This document shows positions 1 to 11,889 of a stretch of DNA of 64,000 nucleotides, one piece after another. The translations under genes were made by a program, and so were the position numbers. The first letter of the stretch is position 1. The number at the start of each line of letters is the position of its first letter. Source of the DNA: Lunularia cruciata. Lineage: Eukaryota; Streptophyta; Marchantiopsida; Lunulariales; Lunulariaceae. Where the stretch lies: positions 43,786,333 to 43,850,332 of the forward strand of contig OX419756.1 of assembly GCA_948567375.1 (NCBI GenBank). Reading direction: 5' to 3'. Below the pieces are notes generated by a model, which saw only the letters and a program-made list of their open reading frames with translations, was not told where the DNA came from and did no database searches.

Positions 1-2644
1 TTTCAACTTGATTAGCGTTATGATATGAGCAAGGATCTAAAGAATAAACATCCTCTCAAAACACTGGATTTTCAATATGAGCTTCCTAATTATATAACAA
101 AAAGAAGTATTATAAATGTACCAGATTATTAATAGGAAACACCCTAGTATCGCCTGTTTTTTGGGTCCTTATATTTCCTTATGGGACATTTCTAAGAACA
201 TTCTTTCTCAATATGAACCTTTCTTAGTTTGAAATCGGAAAATGATCTACAATTATTTAAACATAAATCGAAAATACAATCAAAACTCCTACTTACTCCA
301 CTTTATGAATTTACATAATTTGATCAAACCAGTATAATTTTGGCATATCATACACACTAAGTTGAGTTCACTTTTCAAAATTAACTTATCAAAATCTAAT
401 GAGTAGAAGACTTGGTCTCATCCCAATATAGTCTAATTCAAAATTCCACAATCGTGACCTTGGAAATACATTAGTAAATATTGTAGTATTTCCCTAGTTT
501 AGCAAGCTAAACCTTTAACGTTAGCCATTCAACTTAATTTACTTTAACTATCTCAAAACCACTTAGGAATATGTATTTGAAATTACATTATATTTGGATG
601 ATAATGATAATGATATAGATGGATGGAATACGTACTTTAGCATACTTCTAGTTATCCTACGCAGTCGCTTTCTCATATTCGCTCATTAGAACTGTCACTA
701 GATGTGATAACTCTTATTGACAGACGTTGGCAAGTGTCTATTTTCTATTGTCATTTCAGCTAAAGTACTGAGAACAGATATTCTCCTCATTTAATTCTTC
801 AAGTCCAATCATGTGATACTTTGGATCTTTCCCATCGTCTCTACGTCATCGTTTCATAGAATATGAATAAATCTTTTACTGATAAAATGAAATTTTCGAT
901 ACTTACATAATTATGTAAGTCAGTAATTTCTTCAAAAACTAAATTCCTAATGTAATATCAGCTCCAGTTCCACTGAATTCCGCATATGCTTCATTCATTT
1001 ACTGGACAGACCTAATTGTGACTGCAACCGAAATGGCAACGAGATTCAGATTTCACCCAAAACTCGAGTAAGGACCTCTACTCTGTGTACAAGTCTAAGA
1101 GTTTTCCCCACAACTAGAATCCTGGGCCCATCACAGAGTCTTGAGGTGGAGAACTCTTTACACAGCTCTTTATGGTGCAGTGATCTTTGTTGCAACTAGC
1201 TTGATGTCAAGTCCGTCTTTCCCAGGGTACAGACTATAACATTTTAATCGCAGGAGAATATGGACAGATTACGAGCTTCAGTTTACTTGAATGTAGATAT
1301 GTGGGTGTCCTCTTGATCTCGACACCTTGCCGTCCGATCGGACAGGACGTACAGTGGAGATGCACTCGTTGACGCAGGCAGAGCTGAACGCTGCCGAGAA
1401 TGGCTACAGGAAAGATCCCTCTAGCTGGGTCGTCCGCTTGTTCGCTGTCCAAAACATGAGCCTCCACGATATGCATTTGGAGAAATATAGTGTTCTCTCT
1501 GGGCATTGTACGTCATCTTTTGCGTGCTGAATTCCCAAAAGTTCCGTTTGTTCCCTTCATGTCATGAGAAGCAAATTAGACTCAGCTTTATCGGCCGGTA
1601 ACGAGTCTTGAGAGATCATTTTCTCGTGTAAATGGTTTGATTCTCACAGAATGACGAGGGAAGTTTGGTTAGAATTTCTTTCAAGAGAACTGGAGTTCGG
1701 TAAGCACATGCCGGTCAGTCCTTGACAACTATTGTAGTAAAAAACTGCATATCTATGTCAGACAGACGGTTCGCGACATATTTATCGCCATTATTTCCTT
1801 TGCGGTCGAATAAGCAATGCCGATCATTCCTTTCGCTCCAAGGGGAAAGGAGTGTTTCCAGAAACATCCTGCAGATAGTGACTTAATTTCTGTCGAAGAT
1901 ACTCATCATCCGTTCAATCCGGGGTAGCATGTGCCAAATTTCATTGAGCTGAATGGAGCTTGAGTTGTGATTCATTCGTTTCCTTCACAATAACCATACG
2001 TCGCTCACAATTTGCGTCATATTTGCTGGTGGTAGACAGGATGACGTCTGTGAGTACGCTGCTGTGTGAGGATATCAGTCGAAGATCTCATGATTAAGAA
2101 ATCCGTTCATGCCTCTCGGCAGCTCGAGAAGCATATTGTACCAGCTGGATGTGGCCAAATTCGGGACAGAAAGATAGCACTTTAGTAGCACTAACTCAGC
2201 TCAGTTTTACTAGGTCAATATAAACTTTAGTCTTGACCACCGTTGCAGTGTATTTCATATTAACAATCCGAAGTGAGCAATCCTTTCTGTAATACAGTCT
2301 AGTCTCCTTCATGTTGGGCAAAAATATATGTACACATTTCCACATTGTGTGTGGTGCTTGCTGCCAGTTCTTATCAAAATTCTCAAAAAGAATTTAAGAT
2401 ATTCTCGGAGAAGAGAATAATGGAGGAAGTACTTATCTGGGGATCTTATCAAGAAGTCCAAAAGTCGTCACCGCAAACTCTAGACCCTCAAGTGAAACTG
2501 AAAGAACACCAGTTATACAAGCCTGCATCCAATCATTCGAAGATAAGTTGTAAAACAAACCACTAGTACTTTAAGAGAAACTTCGATCAGAAACCGATAC
2601 CAGAATGATAAAATAGGTTGCTCAATAAGCACGGCTCAACGACT

Positions 2645-2690
2645 GATTCTTAATTGATTTGGGAATCGATTCTCAAATCCATTAAGAATC
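2645..2690. repeat. 46-bp loopless palindrome
   Basis: Two 23-nt arms (2645-2667 and 2668-2690) are reverse complements with two mismatches, centred on AATCGATT. A second small hairpin follows at 2699-2718 (stem TCACTCGC, loop CGAA). Confidence 0.8.
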
Positions 2691-3144
2691 GATCACTGTC
2701 ACTCGCCGAAGCGAGTGAAGTAGTGGAGGTTCACGTGGCGTTACCCTGTACATGTGCGTCTTGTTTGCCAAAACGAATCTGAACATGATAGATTTAAAGC
2801 CAAAATCCAGTCGAAATATATCTGATTACAGTGGATCACGTCCCCGTTCCGGAGAAGGGATTTAGACCCCAAGGTATACCATGCTTATAAAGAGACTAGA
2901 ATTGATTGCTAATCAGCAAAGGGCTCAGTTTAACGGTTCATCTCTATCGAGAACTGTAGGTGCGTGCATGGATCCATCATCTCTGAAGAATCCATCCGAT
3001 CACAATTCGTCGTAGATATAACCTAATTGCATGTACGAGAATTTCGAGCTCAAGGTTTCGGAAATGACAAGACTAGAGTCAAAATTCATACCGAGTCCTA
3101 TAGACGCGAGTTTGTGTTTGAATTCATCAAGTCACATGTGCCTA

Positions 3145-3224
3145 AGTGCTTGAGTGCAAGATCGGAAGATGGCATTGAAGATGATGTTATTCAAAGTCAA
3201 CTGCCCATCTTGCACTCAAGCACT
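3145..3224. repeat. Inverted repeat, 18-bp perfect arms with 44-nt loop
   Basis: The arm AGTGCTTGAGTGCAAGAT at 3145-3162 is exactly complementary to 3207-3224. A perfect 18-bp palindrome, CACTTTCTCGAGAAAGTG, follows at 3244-3261. The function is unknown. Confidence 0.8.
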
Positions 3225-3599
3225 CATACACCACACACACGTCCACTTTCTCGAGAAAGTGAACCTGAGCAGTTGTTTCCTGAGATGAACTCCTTATTCC
3301 TTGTATATCGACTGGACTCGACGCGACGAACTGAACCGGACTCATCAGAACATACTGACAGTCCTTGCTGTTTACTTCGCCAGTTCTCTTCCTCGAATGG
3401 ATGCAGAGAATTTGTTCGTTCCGACCACGGGAGCAGATCACACGCACCTGTTACTTCGACAGACCCCACTGAGTTTTAGATCACCGCTCCTTGATCCTCT
3501 CCGCCCATCCATTCATCGATCTTGGTAGCCAATCGCAGCTGTTCCTGCGCGGAGGGAACGAGCAGACTGAATCATTCACAAGCTGCTGCCGCGATAGAT

Positions 3600-3635
3600 A
3601 TCATCATCATCATCAAGCAGGCAGGCAGGCAGGCA
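3600..3635. repeat. Compound microsatellite (ATC)n-(GCAG)n
   Basis: Four to five ATC units are followed directly by four to five GCAG units. It is probably ordinary length-variable simple repeat DNA. Confidence 0.85.
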
Positions 3636-4200
3636 TGAAGTTGTGAAGTCCGCCTGAGTTATCACCTCTTTCGTGATACATTTTATATTACTAAGCATTC
3701 CACAGCCAGACAAGCCGAATCTTTTACGCTTCCGCCTTCCCTTCGGGCTGCGCTGAAAAGAAGGTCGCGTTTGGAGGTAACCATGGTCAACGATAAAACT
3801 AGAGACCGCTTCGGCCCTGACCTCTCTTCAAGAGCTCTTATTCGACGGCGCCCTCTCGCCGCAGCCAGATAAGCCCGCCCCTTCTGTCCCTTTTCTCCCG
3901 CTACCGCTACCCGTCCGGTCATCTGCTGCCCTCAGGTGTTCCTCGCTTTTCATTTGCAGTTAGTCATTTAGTAAGAACCGCACGAGGCGGACTGCTTCGC
4001 ACATGCCTCCCCATAATCTGGAAGATACTACTGATCGGAGTTGGTATCTCCAGGAATCTAGCTGGTAAACTGTACTTAGATTCTCCTTCAAGACGTTCTA
4101 TCCACCGCTTCGATGTACGTGTCGCCTCTCCTATCATCAATGTACATCAAGGCCCACAGTATAGAAGAGTTATGGGCTTCTTAATTTATGTTTATCTATA

Positions 4201-6020
4201 TGATTATGGGGAGTGGAGTATACGGGAATCCCAAGAGGAGCACTTACAAATGGAAGTTTATAAATTTAATATGCGGTATTCGGGTGAAAGATTTAATGTT
4301 AAAACGAATAAAAAATTAATAATTTAAATGCTAATGAATCTACAGTAATATTAATTTTTATTATAAATACAATGAAAAACAAATTTAGAAAATAAAAATA
4401 ATTTGGTGAACTCAAATCAGAAAACGTTTTGCGGTAAGCCGCCTCAGTAAGAATTGATTCAGCTACTTCCCACTTTTATCTCTTGCCATTTGAGTTGATG
4501 GGTCCATCATCAAATTCTCGGCTCAAACCTAGCAAGAGCCTCCAGGTTTGCAATTCGTTTGTATAACAAGAAACTCCACCTAAATTTATAGTGATTAAAA
4601 TCTTATATAGCTTTCACTTAAAATTTATTTATTATTTATAATATCAAAAAAATAATCAAATTTGAAATATATATAGGCAGTGATAAATTGATCATTTGCC
4701 TGATAGGTCATTGGGTAATATCTTTCTCAAAAAAAATCTTTCAGATTCAACATTGATAGGAGAAAAAAATCAACTAGTATGCTTCAAAAGAAAGAACAAA
4801 AAAATATTACCAAGGTACTCAGTGTACAATGAGCATAAGGCCTGAAAAAAAGTGCAAACATCCCATTTGTAGAACTCAGACTCCATAGCAAAGCAAAGAG
4901 AAAGAAACAAAGTAATCTATGACTGAACTATATCAAATATTCCTCTAATGGTATGCCTGGTAGATGCACTGAGAGTGAGTTACTCTTGCAATTGCACATC
5001 TATGAAGACCTAATGTCATAGAGCATTGTAAAGTAACTAAGATGATTATCTAAAATACAAGGTAAACATGATTGGAGAGATGCAGACATACTTACTGTTT
5101 TCTCTAGAGAACCTCTTGTTACCTCTTAAGGAGAACAGCAAATTGGTGATGAAGATATCCAAAAATTGCTATAGTTAAGGATACAAGGTATCAAAAATGA
5201 TATCCGTGGTGTACAATAATCCTCCTTCCTCTTGGTGGTGATGATTGTTGCTTATCCCACTTGAAAGCCTACTCATGCCAATGACTCTACTCATAGGGGG
5301 TGCAACCACCACATCTAACATAGAATGGTGTTTGTTTGTGTAAGTTCCTATATTTGCTCTTACACTCCAAGGTAGTGGTCTAGGTAGGTCCAACCACCGC
5401 TCATTCTATATGTGTAGATCATACAATTGATAGCATTATATCTTGGATGACATCATGAACTCTAGTATGCTCTCTACCTAAAGCACATGGAAAAATATAT
5501 ATGTCATGTGTATTATATAAAGATCCACAAATGTTTAGGTCACAAGCCCAATAAAGATATGATCAAAAACTGAAAGGACCTACATCTACTTTCATAATAG
5601 GTGCTAGCCAAAAGAGCAATGTAATAGGTTACTAAAGGCCATGCTAAGAGGCTACAACTGCAACAGTCTTGTCTGATACAAGACTACCTCCTCCCATAGC
5701 TATAAAGAGAGCTATCTATAACCTATACCACTAATTTGATAGCTAAAGGAGCATATGTAGCTTAATAGAGTGGAGAAATTTGAGATGTGGTATTAACAAT
5801 TGTATATAAAGTGTGTAAGAAGTAAATGCATGAATGGATAAATATATGCTAGATAAGAGGCTCTATGGACATATATAAGAATGGACATATATAAGAATGG
5901 AATATATCACCAATTTGTTCCACAATTGAAGGAGGAAATGAGTATGGATTATGGCACAGACAAAAATGTTTGAGCCAGATGAGCTACAGAAAATTACACT
6001 ACTAGAGGATAGCCCAATAC
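4201..6020. other. AT-rich intergenic or decayed repeat sequence
   Basis: No coding motif is recognised here. There are long A/T runs near 4310-4400 and 4610-4740, and a short tandem duplication at 5865-5896. The region borders the left LTR of retroelement A-1 and marks the transition into transposon-dominated sequence. Confidence 0.5.
5865..5896. repeat. 16-bp tandem duplication
   Basis: The unit ATGGACATATATAAGA occurs twice head to tail without mismatches. Confidence 0.9.
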
Positions 6021-6758
6021 TGTAATACTCCAAGGACAAGAGAAGAGAGAAAACACAGATTGCACACTCAAACAATCGATGTCCCAAGGGAGCACCTTCT
6101 CTTTATTATATAGACAAAGAGGATCTCCTCCAAGGAAGCTCCACCATAGGATTAGGGACATAGATAAGTGACATGTCAGCAAGCTCCACCCTTTGATTAA
6201 TTACTTGGATGGGTTACATGTCTGGTCTAGGTCATATCTGGTTGGTCAAACAAGCTTTGACCGGAGGGAATCTTGTAGGGAATCTTCATGTAGGAATCTC
6301 AAAATCACGTGAGTAAGGTATCATTGGAAAGCTCTCGACGAGACAAGGTAAGGGTGGAGGGAAGGCCAATCCCTTTCCCATTGGGAGAAAATCTGCACAT
6401 TTTTTAGGCCTAATTCATCCGTTTAGGCCTCCGAAATTGCCTTCAAAGATTTTAGGCATATTTCGGTTCCTACTCTATTAGTAGAAGTCCCCTTTTGGTA
6501 ATACCTCTTTCTGATCTGTTTAGTCCATCATGTGTACATCCTTCCAGATGTTACCAAACCAATTCTCACATTTAAATCATATGTCTAGCTATTGGTTCTA
6601 AGGTTCTCAAGTCTATTTCGGTTTCTTCCCTATTTGTAGAAGTACTCTTTTGGTGATACTTCTATCTTATCTATTTTGACCATCATGTATAACATCATTC
6701 TAGATGTTACCAAACCAAATTTCACATCTAGATCATATGGCTAGCTCTTGGTATTACA
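6021..6758 (-). repeat. A-1 left LTR (3' LTR)
   Basis: It runs from TGTAATACTCC to GGTATTACA on the plus strand, with inverted termini TGTAATAC/GTATTACA. The minus-strand TATA-like TATATAATAAAGAG lies near 6095-6110. The element's purine tract lies immediately beyond 6758. Confidence 0.93.
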
Positions 6759-6771
6759 GATCTCCCTCCTT

Positions 6772-9700
6772 TTAAGACGCAACGTCCTCGTTGTGCAATT
6801 GTTGCTCAAATGCCTGCACCAACACCGGTGCATGTGCCAAATTGGCAGCGGGCTCCTAGGTTGCTTCATAGAGGGGGTAACCTTTCCATTGTATTAGATA
6901 GTCCACCCGCGGGTGGCAAGTACCACACATGCATTTTTGGAGAATCCGCTCCACTTCATATTCCTCTATGCCATCAATGAGTGTCAAACAAGGTCGAATG
7001 TCTGGTGTGGAATGACCCTGGCCTGATCGGGGAGCATATCTGCATAGTAGGGAGACATGGAACACTGGATGGATCTTCATGTGTGGTGGTAGCTCAAGGT
7101 GATAGGCCACAACACCGATGCGACAAAGAATCGAGAAAGGCCCAATAAAATGAGGTCTGAACTTACGAGGTCCAACTAATGTGAGGTTGGTTGTCGATAG
7201 CCACACTTGATCCCCAACATTGAACTCCATGTGCTGACAGTGTGCATCAGCATACTGCTTTTGTTGATTTTGCGCAATTTGTAATCTATGTTTGGCGCTC
7301 TCCACACCTTGTTGGATTCTAGAAACAAATGTGTTGATTGCATCGACCTTGATAGCCACTGGGTGGATCTTCATCAAGCTAGAAGGTGTGAAGGGATGCT
7401 CACCATACATGAGGAAGAACGGAGTGACCTGGGTGGATGCATTCAATGAATTGTTGTAAGCGAATTCCACGAATGGGAGTAGGGTGTCCCACCTCTCTTG
7501 CTCTTCTAAGGTGAAGCCGTGTAACATGTCTTCAATCGTGCGATTAGCCGCTCTGTTTGGCCATCTGTTTGTGGGTGGTAAGCTGTGGATATGGCCAACT
7601 TGGTTTTGAAGAAACCAAAGAGTGTTCGCCATAACAAACTGGTGAATTGGGTGCCTCTATCAGTGATGAGTACTCTAGACAAGCCATGGTGAGCAAAGAC
7701 TGCATCTAAGTATAATTGAGCTAGTTATGGAGCGGTCACCTCCTTGGTGGTAGGGCATACATGAATCATTTTAATGAGCCGGTCCACAAAGACCACAATG
7801 GAGTGAAACCCTGAGGTGGTCTTGAGTAATTCACAAACGAGATCTATACTCACTTGTTCCCAACGTTGGGTAGGAGTGGGGAGAGGTTGAAGGAGCCATG
7901 TAGAAGCTTGATTAGAAGCTTTGTTTTGTTGACAAAGTAGGCAGCTACGCACATAGTCCATCACGTTGTTGCTCATCTTGGGCCAATAGTAATGGCGCTT
8001 GATTGCATCCAAGGTCTTGTCCACTCCGACATGAGCTGTAATGGCCAAATCATGACATTTCGCTAGAATGGTGGTGGGTAATTCTGGGACATTTAGGATC
8101 CATAATCTGCCATCCCAAAAGGTGAGTCCTTGGGTACTGGTGACACCTTTGGATGATTGTGCTTCTACAATCTATGGATCAGTTTTTGTAGCAGCCAAAA
8201 TCTCTTGCCAAAATTTAGGGTTAATCTTAACCTCTACGACCAAGTTGTTGGCCATTGGCATGCGGGTGAATGCATCTGCAAGTTGCTTCTTACCTTCCAC
8301 ATAGGTGATTGTCATGTTGAAGCATTGTCGCCACTCTGCCCACCAAATTTGGTGACGAGATAGATCCTTCTGTGTCTCGAGGTAGACTAGAGGTTTGTGG
8401 TCTGTCTCTACTACAAATGCCTTCTCGCTCAGATAGTGCTTCCAATGCTTGGTTGCTAGAACGATGGCCAACTCTTCTCATTCTGTGGTGTGGTAGTTGC
8501 ACTCTACCAGTAACAAATTTTGAGAGAAATATGCAATTGGATGCCATCTATCATGCCACTCTTGTTGTAGGACTGCTCCTATTGCTACGCTTGATGCATC
8601 TGTAGCCAACTTGATTGGATGTTTTGGGTCATACCACTTCAAGATTGGTGCATGTAGCAAGGTGGCCTTCAATTCTTGAAAGGCCAACTCTTGTGCAGTT
8701 CCCCATGTCCACTTCTTCCCCTTGCCAAGTAGTGCCATTAAAGTCTGTGCAACCTTGAAGAAGTCCTTGACAAATCTACTATAGAATCCCGTCAACCCCA
8801 AGAAGCTCTTAAGTTGAGTCTGATCTTTTGGGGCACTCCATTTTTGAATGATCTCTATTTTATCTATCAATACTTGAATGCCCTCTACACTTAACTCTAT
8901 GCCCCAAGTAGTCTACTTCAGACTTGCCAAACTCACACTTTGAGATTTTGGCGTACAACTAATTCTGTCTTAGAATCTGGAGGACCTCTCGTAGATGTTG
9001 CTTGTGTTCTGTCATTGTGCTACTATATACTAAGATATCATCCAAGAAGACGATAACATACTTATCCAAGTATGGACAAAATATGTCATTCATTAGACTC
9101 ATGAAAGTGGCAGGTGCATTGGTGAGGCCAAAAGGCATCACAAGATACTCAAAGTGGCCATACCTGGTTTGAAAGGCAGTTTTGTACACATCCTCCTCTA
9201 CAATTTGGATTTGATTGTAACTGCTCTGCAAGTCCAATTTGGTGAAGTATCTCGCTCCATGGAGTTGATCAAATAGGTCATCCATGCGAGGTAAGGGGTA
9301 TTTGTTCTTCACTGTTTGTTGATTGAGACCCCGATAGTCAATGCACATGCGCATTGTACCATCCTTCTTCTTCACAAACAAGACAAGGGCCCCATATGGT
9401 GATACGCTAGGTTGGATGAACCCTTTCTGCAACATCTCCTTAATTTGAGTCTTACACTCCTCCAACTCATGAGGTGATAGGCGATATGGGGCCTTACAAG
9501 GAGGCGTCTTCCCCGGAAGTGTCTCAATTTTGTGATCTACTCGCCGTTTTGGTGGTAATCCTGAGAGTAGATCATCAGGAAAGACATCTTGAAACTCATC
9601 CACCACATGCTTCAATTTCTCAGGAATTTGTCCATCGAGTTGTGCACTCTGGACTTCTCTTATTAGACCCAAAAAACATCTATTGGTCTTACAGAGAGTT

Positions 9701-10206
9701 GCCGTCCCTATGACATATAGAGGCAGTTTCTGCTTGTGTGATTTTTCTTTAACCCCAATGATTGACCATTGGTGGGTTCTCACTACTTTCTTCCTCCAAT
9801 CCACCATAGGGTTGTACTGCTCCATCCATGGCATGCCTAAAATTGCATCATAATGAGCTAACTGTATTACTTGCCACTCAATTGCTTCTTGATATTCTCC
9901 TACGGAGAGGGTTACATGTCTAGGTAATGATTTAATCCTCTCAGTTTGCCCATTTGGTAACTCTACTTCCTCACTTCCATCTCTCTCTAGATCCATTTCC
10001 AATCTTATTGCAACAAAGCGAGACAAGAAATTCTCTGTTGCTCCCGGATCTATTAATACTCTCACTTGATTACCTTCTAGCATTTTATTTACGACAATCA
10101 ATTGTGAGGTTGCCTTTTGGGATCTTTGCACATTATTCTTCTTCCTTCCCTCGCTTCTCTGCTTCCTTATTGAGCCAGTAAGGCCGCGAGGTACCTTTAC
10201 TGGCAA
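6772..10206 (-). pseudogene. pol: A-1 pol: protease, RT, RNase H, integrase, chromodomain (broken)
   Basis: The polyprotein would be cut by its protease and copy and integrate the element. Domains run right to left. A retropepsin with [10 protein letters not shown] lies at about 10030-10060. The reverse transcriptase follows with MPFGLTNAP and catalytic FLDDILVYS (about 9024-9052); protease and RT share one 415-codon frame (8959-10206). RNase H has [11 protein letters not shown] and TDHKPLVYL. The integrase has an H2C2 zinc region ending CLLCQQNKASNQ and later a GPF motif. The C-terminal chromodomain has EEYEVERIL and YLIQWKGYP. At least four stops interrupt it (near 8957, 8475, 8171 and 7724), plus a frameshift near 8880. 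Compared with A-2 and A-3, most stops are CAG or CAA changed to TAG or TAA. The natural stop is at 6772-6774. Confidence 0.92.
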
Positions 10207-11286
10207 TCTTCATTTTCCGAAGTGATTTCCACCTCCTCCTCTTCAATGTGCCTCTCCATGTTGTTCAAAGATCGCCTGATCAAAGGCCGAGGGCCTCTAG
10301 GGAAACAAGTGCGACAGTGGGTAGATATGTGCCAAATACGGCCACAATTGTAAAAATGGTGTTGTTCTCCTTGAGTTCCTTCTCCTTGTGGGACTCCATC
10401 TCTTTGTTCTTCTACCCGTTCCTGCTCCCCTTGAAGCGGTCGTGCTCCTCGATCCCAGAATCAAAGGTTGCCCAATCCCATCGGTACTGGTCCACACATG
10501 TGTGTCATTTCTGCCCGATAATGTTGAGGTGGAGCTACTCCTTCACCTCCACCTAATGCTCCTACTATTCTCTACACACAAGCAATGGCTTCAAATACCG
10601 TGCGAGGATTTTGCAACATGACTTCTTGGCAAATCCGCTCTTTCAACCCTCGTTTGAAATTGTCAAGAGTCTCTGTTGGACTCATGTCGGTAATTGCAAC
10701 TTGTAGATCCAAAAATGCCTCCATATACTCTTGTATGCTATTCTTCTATCTCAATCCCCATAGTTGGGTTCAAGCCATTTGTATAGAATCCACCGATTGG
10801 AAATTCTTTAGCAGTCCTTCTTGCATTGATGTCCGTGTGACCTCTCTTCTCTTTGCTAGCATGGATTGTTCCCAAGCATCATACCATGTGAGGGCTTTAT
10901 CGGTCAAGTATCCACATGCAAACACGCTTGCAGCATGCTTTGTAATCTCTGTTGAGAACAATCGGAAATATTGATTCATTCTTGAGATCCAAATTTTCCA
11001 CTACTCCCATTGTATGTTCCCCCTTGTAAGGCTCAATGTTGCAGGTCTTCTTCATCCGGAGTAGCAATGTGGCTTCATCGTTGATAGGGTTTGTTGGCAC
11101 GGGTGCCTTTCCAAGTACTTTAGTCGCAGGTACTGGGTTTTGAGACAGCTCTTCTTCTTGCATGGCTTGATTGTTCTTGAGGAGATGCACTTGACTTTGT
11201 TATGTCTCCATAGTCATCTTAATCTCTCAAAATTCATTCAACATGCCTTGCATTCCTTGCACGAACTCTTGCAATTGCGGATCCAT
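10197..11286 (-). pseudogene. gag: A-1 gag (broken)
   Basis: This is the structural polyprotein of the particle. The frame begins MDPQLQELVQ at 11284-11286, meets an in-frame TGA at codon 20 (11227-11229), and continues through an LTWYDAWEQSM segment typical of Ty3/gypsy capsid and a nucleocapsid-like tail. The CCHC knuckle seen in A-2 is damaged here: the first Cys is lost and the Gly before His is replaced. The gag stop (10197-10199) lies just before the pol frame, which is offset by -1. A further TGA at 10461-10463 is shared with A-2 and A-3. Confidence 0.85.
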
Positions 11287-11319
11287 GGTTCCTGCAACAC
11301 TCAATTGCTAATGTCTACT

Positions 11320-11523
11320 TCAATACAGAGTCAATATGATCACTCTGGAAGGCGCACAAACTATCGGAACTACCATTGGGACCTCCAACGCTATCACTCA
11401 TTGATAATACTCCTCACCAAAAATCCTAACCACAAAATCTCTAAACATCACTTTTGATCTCACTACATAACGGATTTCTACTTGAGTATTGAAAGGGAGA
11501 GGATTTGGAATATTCATATCCAT
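11320..11523 (-). pseudogene. A-1 leader ORF2 (67 codons, one internal stop)
   Basis: This small frame lies between the primer site and gag and starts MDMNIPNPLPFNTQ. It is the counterpart of the intact 67-codon frames in A-2 and A-3. One TGA interrupts it after GEEYYQ. It begins four bases after leader ORF1 ends and belongs to the same small family, sharing the FG.E(F/Y) and P.V.P.V pattern. Its function is unknown. Confidence 0.7.
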
Positions 11524-11527
11524 TACA

Positions 11528-11749
11528 TCATAATAGAATGTAGATTGTCAAATCTGACTCTCTGTCATATATCACCATAGGTAGAATCACCGGGTTTGGT
11601 GAGTTCATCACTTTGTCCATGAATTCTACACCAAAGTGATAAACTAGCGATACCCTCATCTGCTCACGTTGGATGTACATAACTTTGATGTGGAATGGAT
11701 TTGAGAATGGAAAGCTAGGTGTGGGAAATTGTCCTCCCAGCGCATCCAT
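11528..11749 (-). CDS. A-1 leader ORF1, 73-codon small protein of unknown function
   Basis: This is an intact ATG-initiated frame (MDALGGQFPTPSFPF...) and the first ORF after the primer site. The core reads YHFGVEFMDKV followed by NPVILPMVIYDRE and LTIYILL. The same frame is intact in A-2 and broken by a TAA in A-3. No known domain is recognised. It may be a retroelement-specific accessory peptide, a regulatory upstream ORF, or a detached N-terminal piece of Gag. Preservation in two diverged copies with identical spacing supports it as a real part of the element. Confidence 0.6.
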   Translation of the reverse strand: MDALGGQFPTPSFPFSNPFHIKVMYIQREQMRVSLVYHFGVEFMDKVMNSPNPVILPMVIYDRESDLTIYILL

Positions 11750-11871
11750 CCCATCCGCTCTCTAAAGTCCTTCCTAAGTCTCGCAATTTCTCTATGTTCT
11801 CCATCTCAAATTACTCAGTTTCAGTAGTTCATGTTATTCCAAGAGGGATGATCCACTCTCTTGGACTAAAA

Positions 11872-11888
11872 CACTCTCTCTGATACCA
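11872..11888 (-). promoter_or_regulatory. A-1 primer binding site (initiator tRNA-Met)
   Basis: On the minus strand TGGTATCAGAGAGAGTG follows the 5' LTR after one spacer base. Its first 11 bases match the plant initiator tRNA-Met primer site TGGTATCAGAGC. Confidence 0.85.
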
Positions 11889-11889
11889 T

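Larger units (their letters stand above)
1..4200. other. Left flank without a recognisable gene
   Basis: This stretch is less AT-rich than the transposon block that follows and shows none of its repeat families. Open frames up to about 150 codons exist (for example 3027-3479 plus), but the longest begins at TTG, is rich in Ser/Arg/His and has no motif I recognise. Overlapping frames are open on both strands at 3187-3479, which argues against real coding. It may hold promoter, UTR or intron sequence of a gene outside the window. Small palindromes and a microsatellite are listed separately. Confidence 0.5.

Noticed and set aside
3027-3479. 150-codon plus-strand frame in the left flank
   Set aside because: It starts at TTG, has no domain, overlaps open frames on the other strand and contains inverted repeats.
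5640-5760. Possible tRNA-like fold around AGTCTTGTCTGATACAAGACT
   Set aside because: There is only one short stem, with no T-loop or D-loop consensus and no acceptor pairing.
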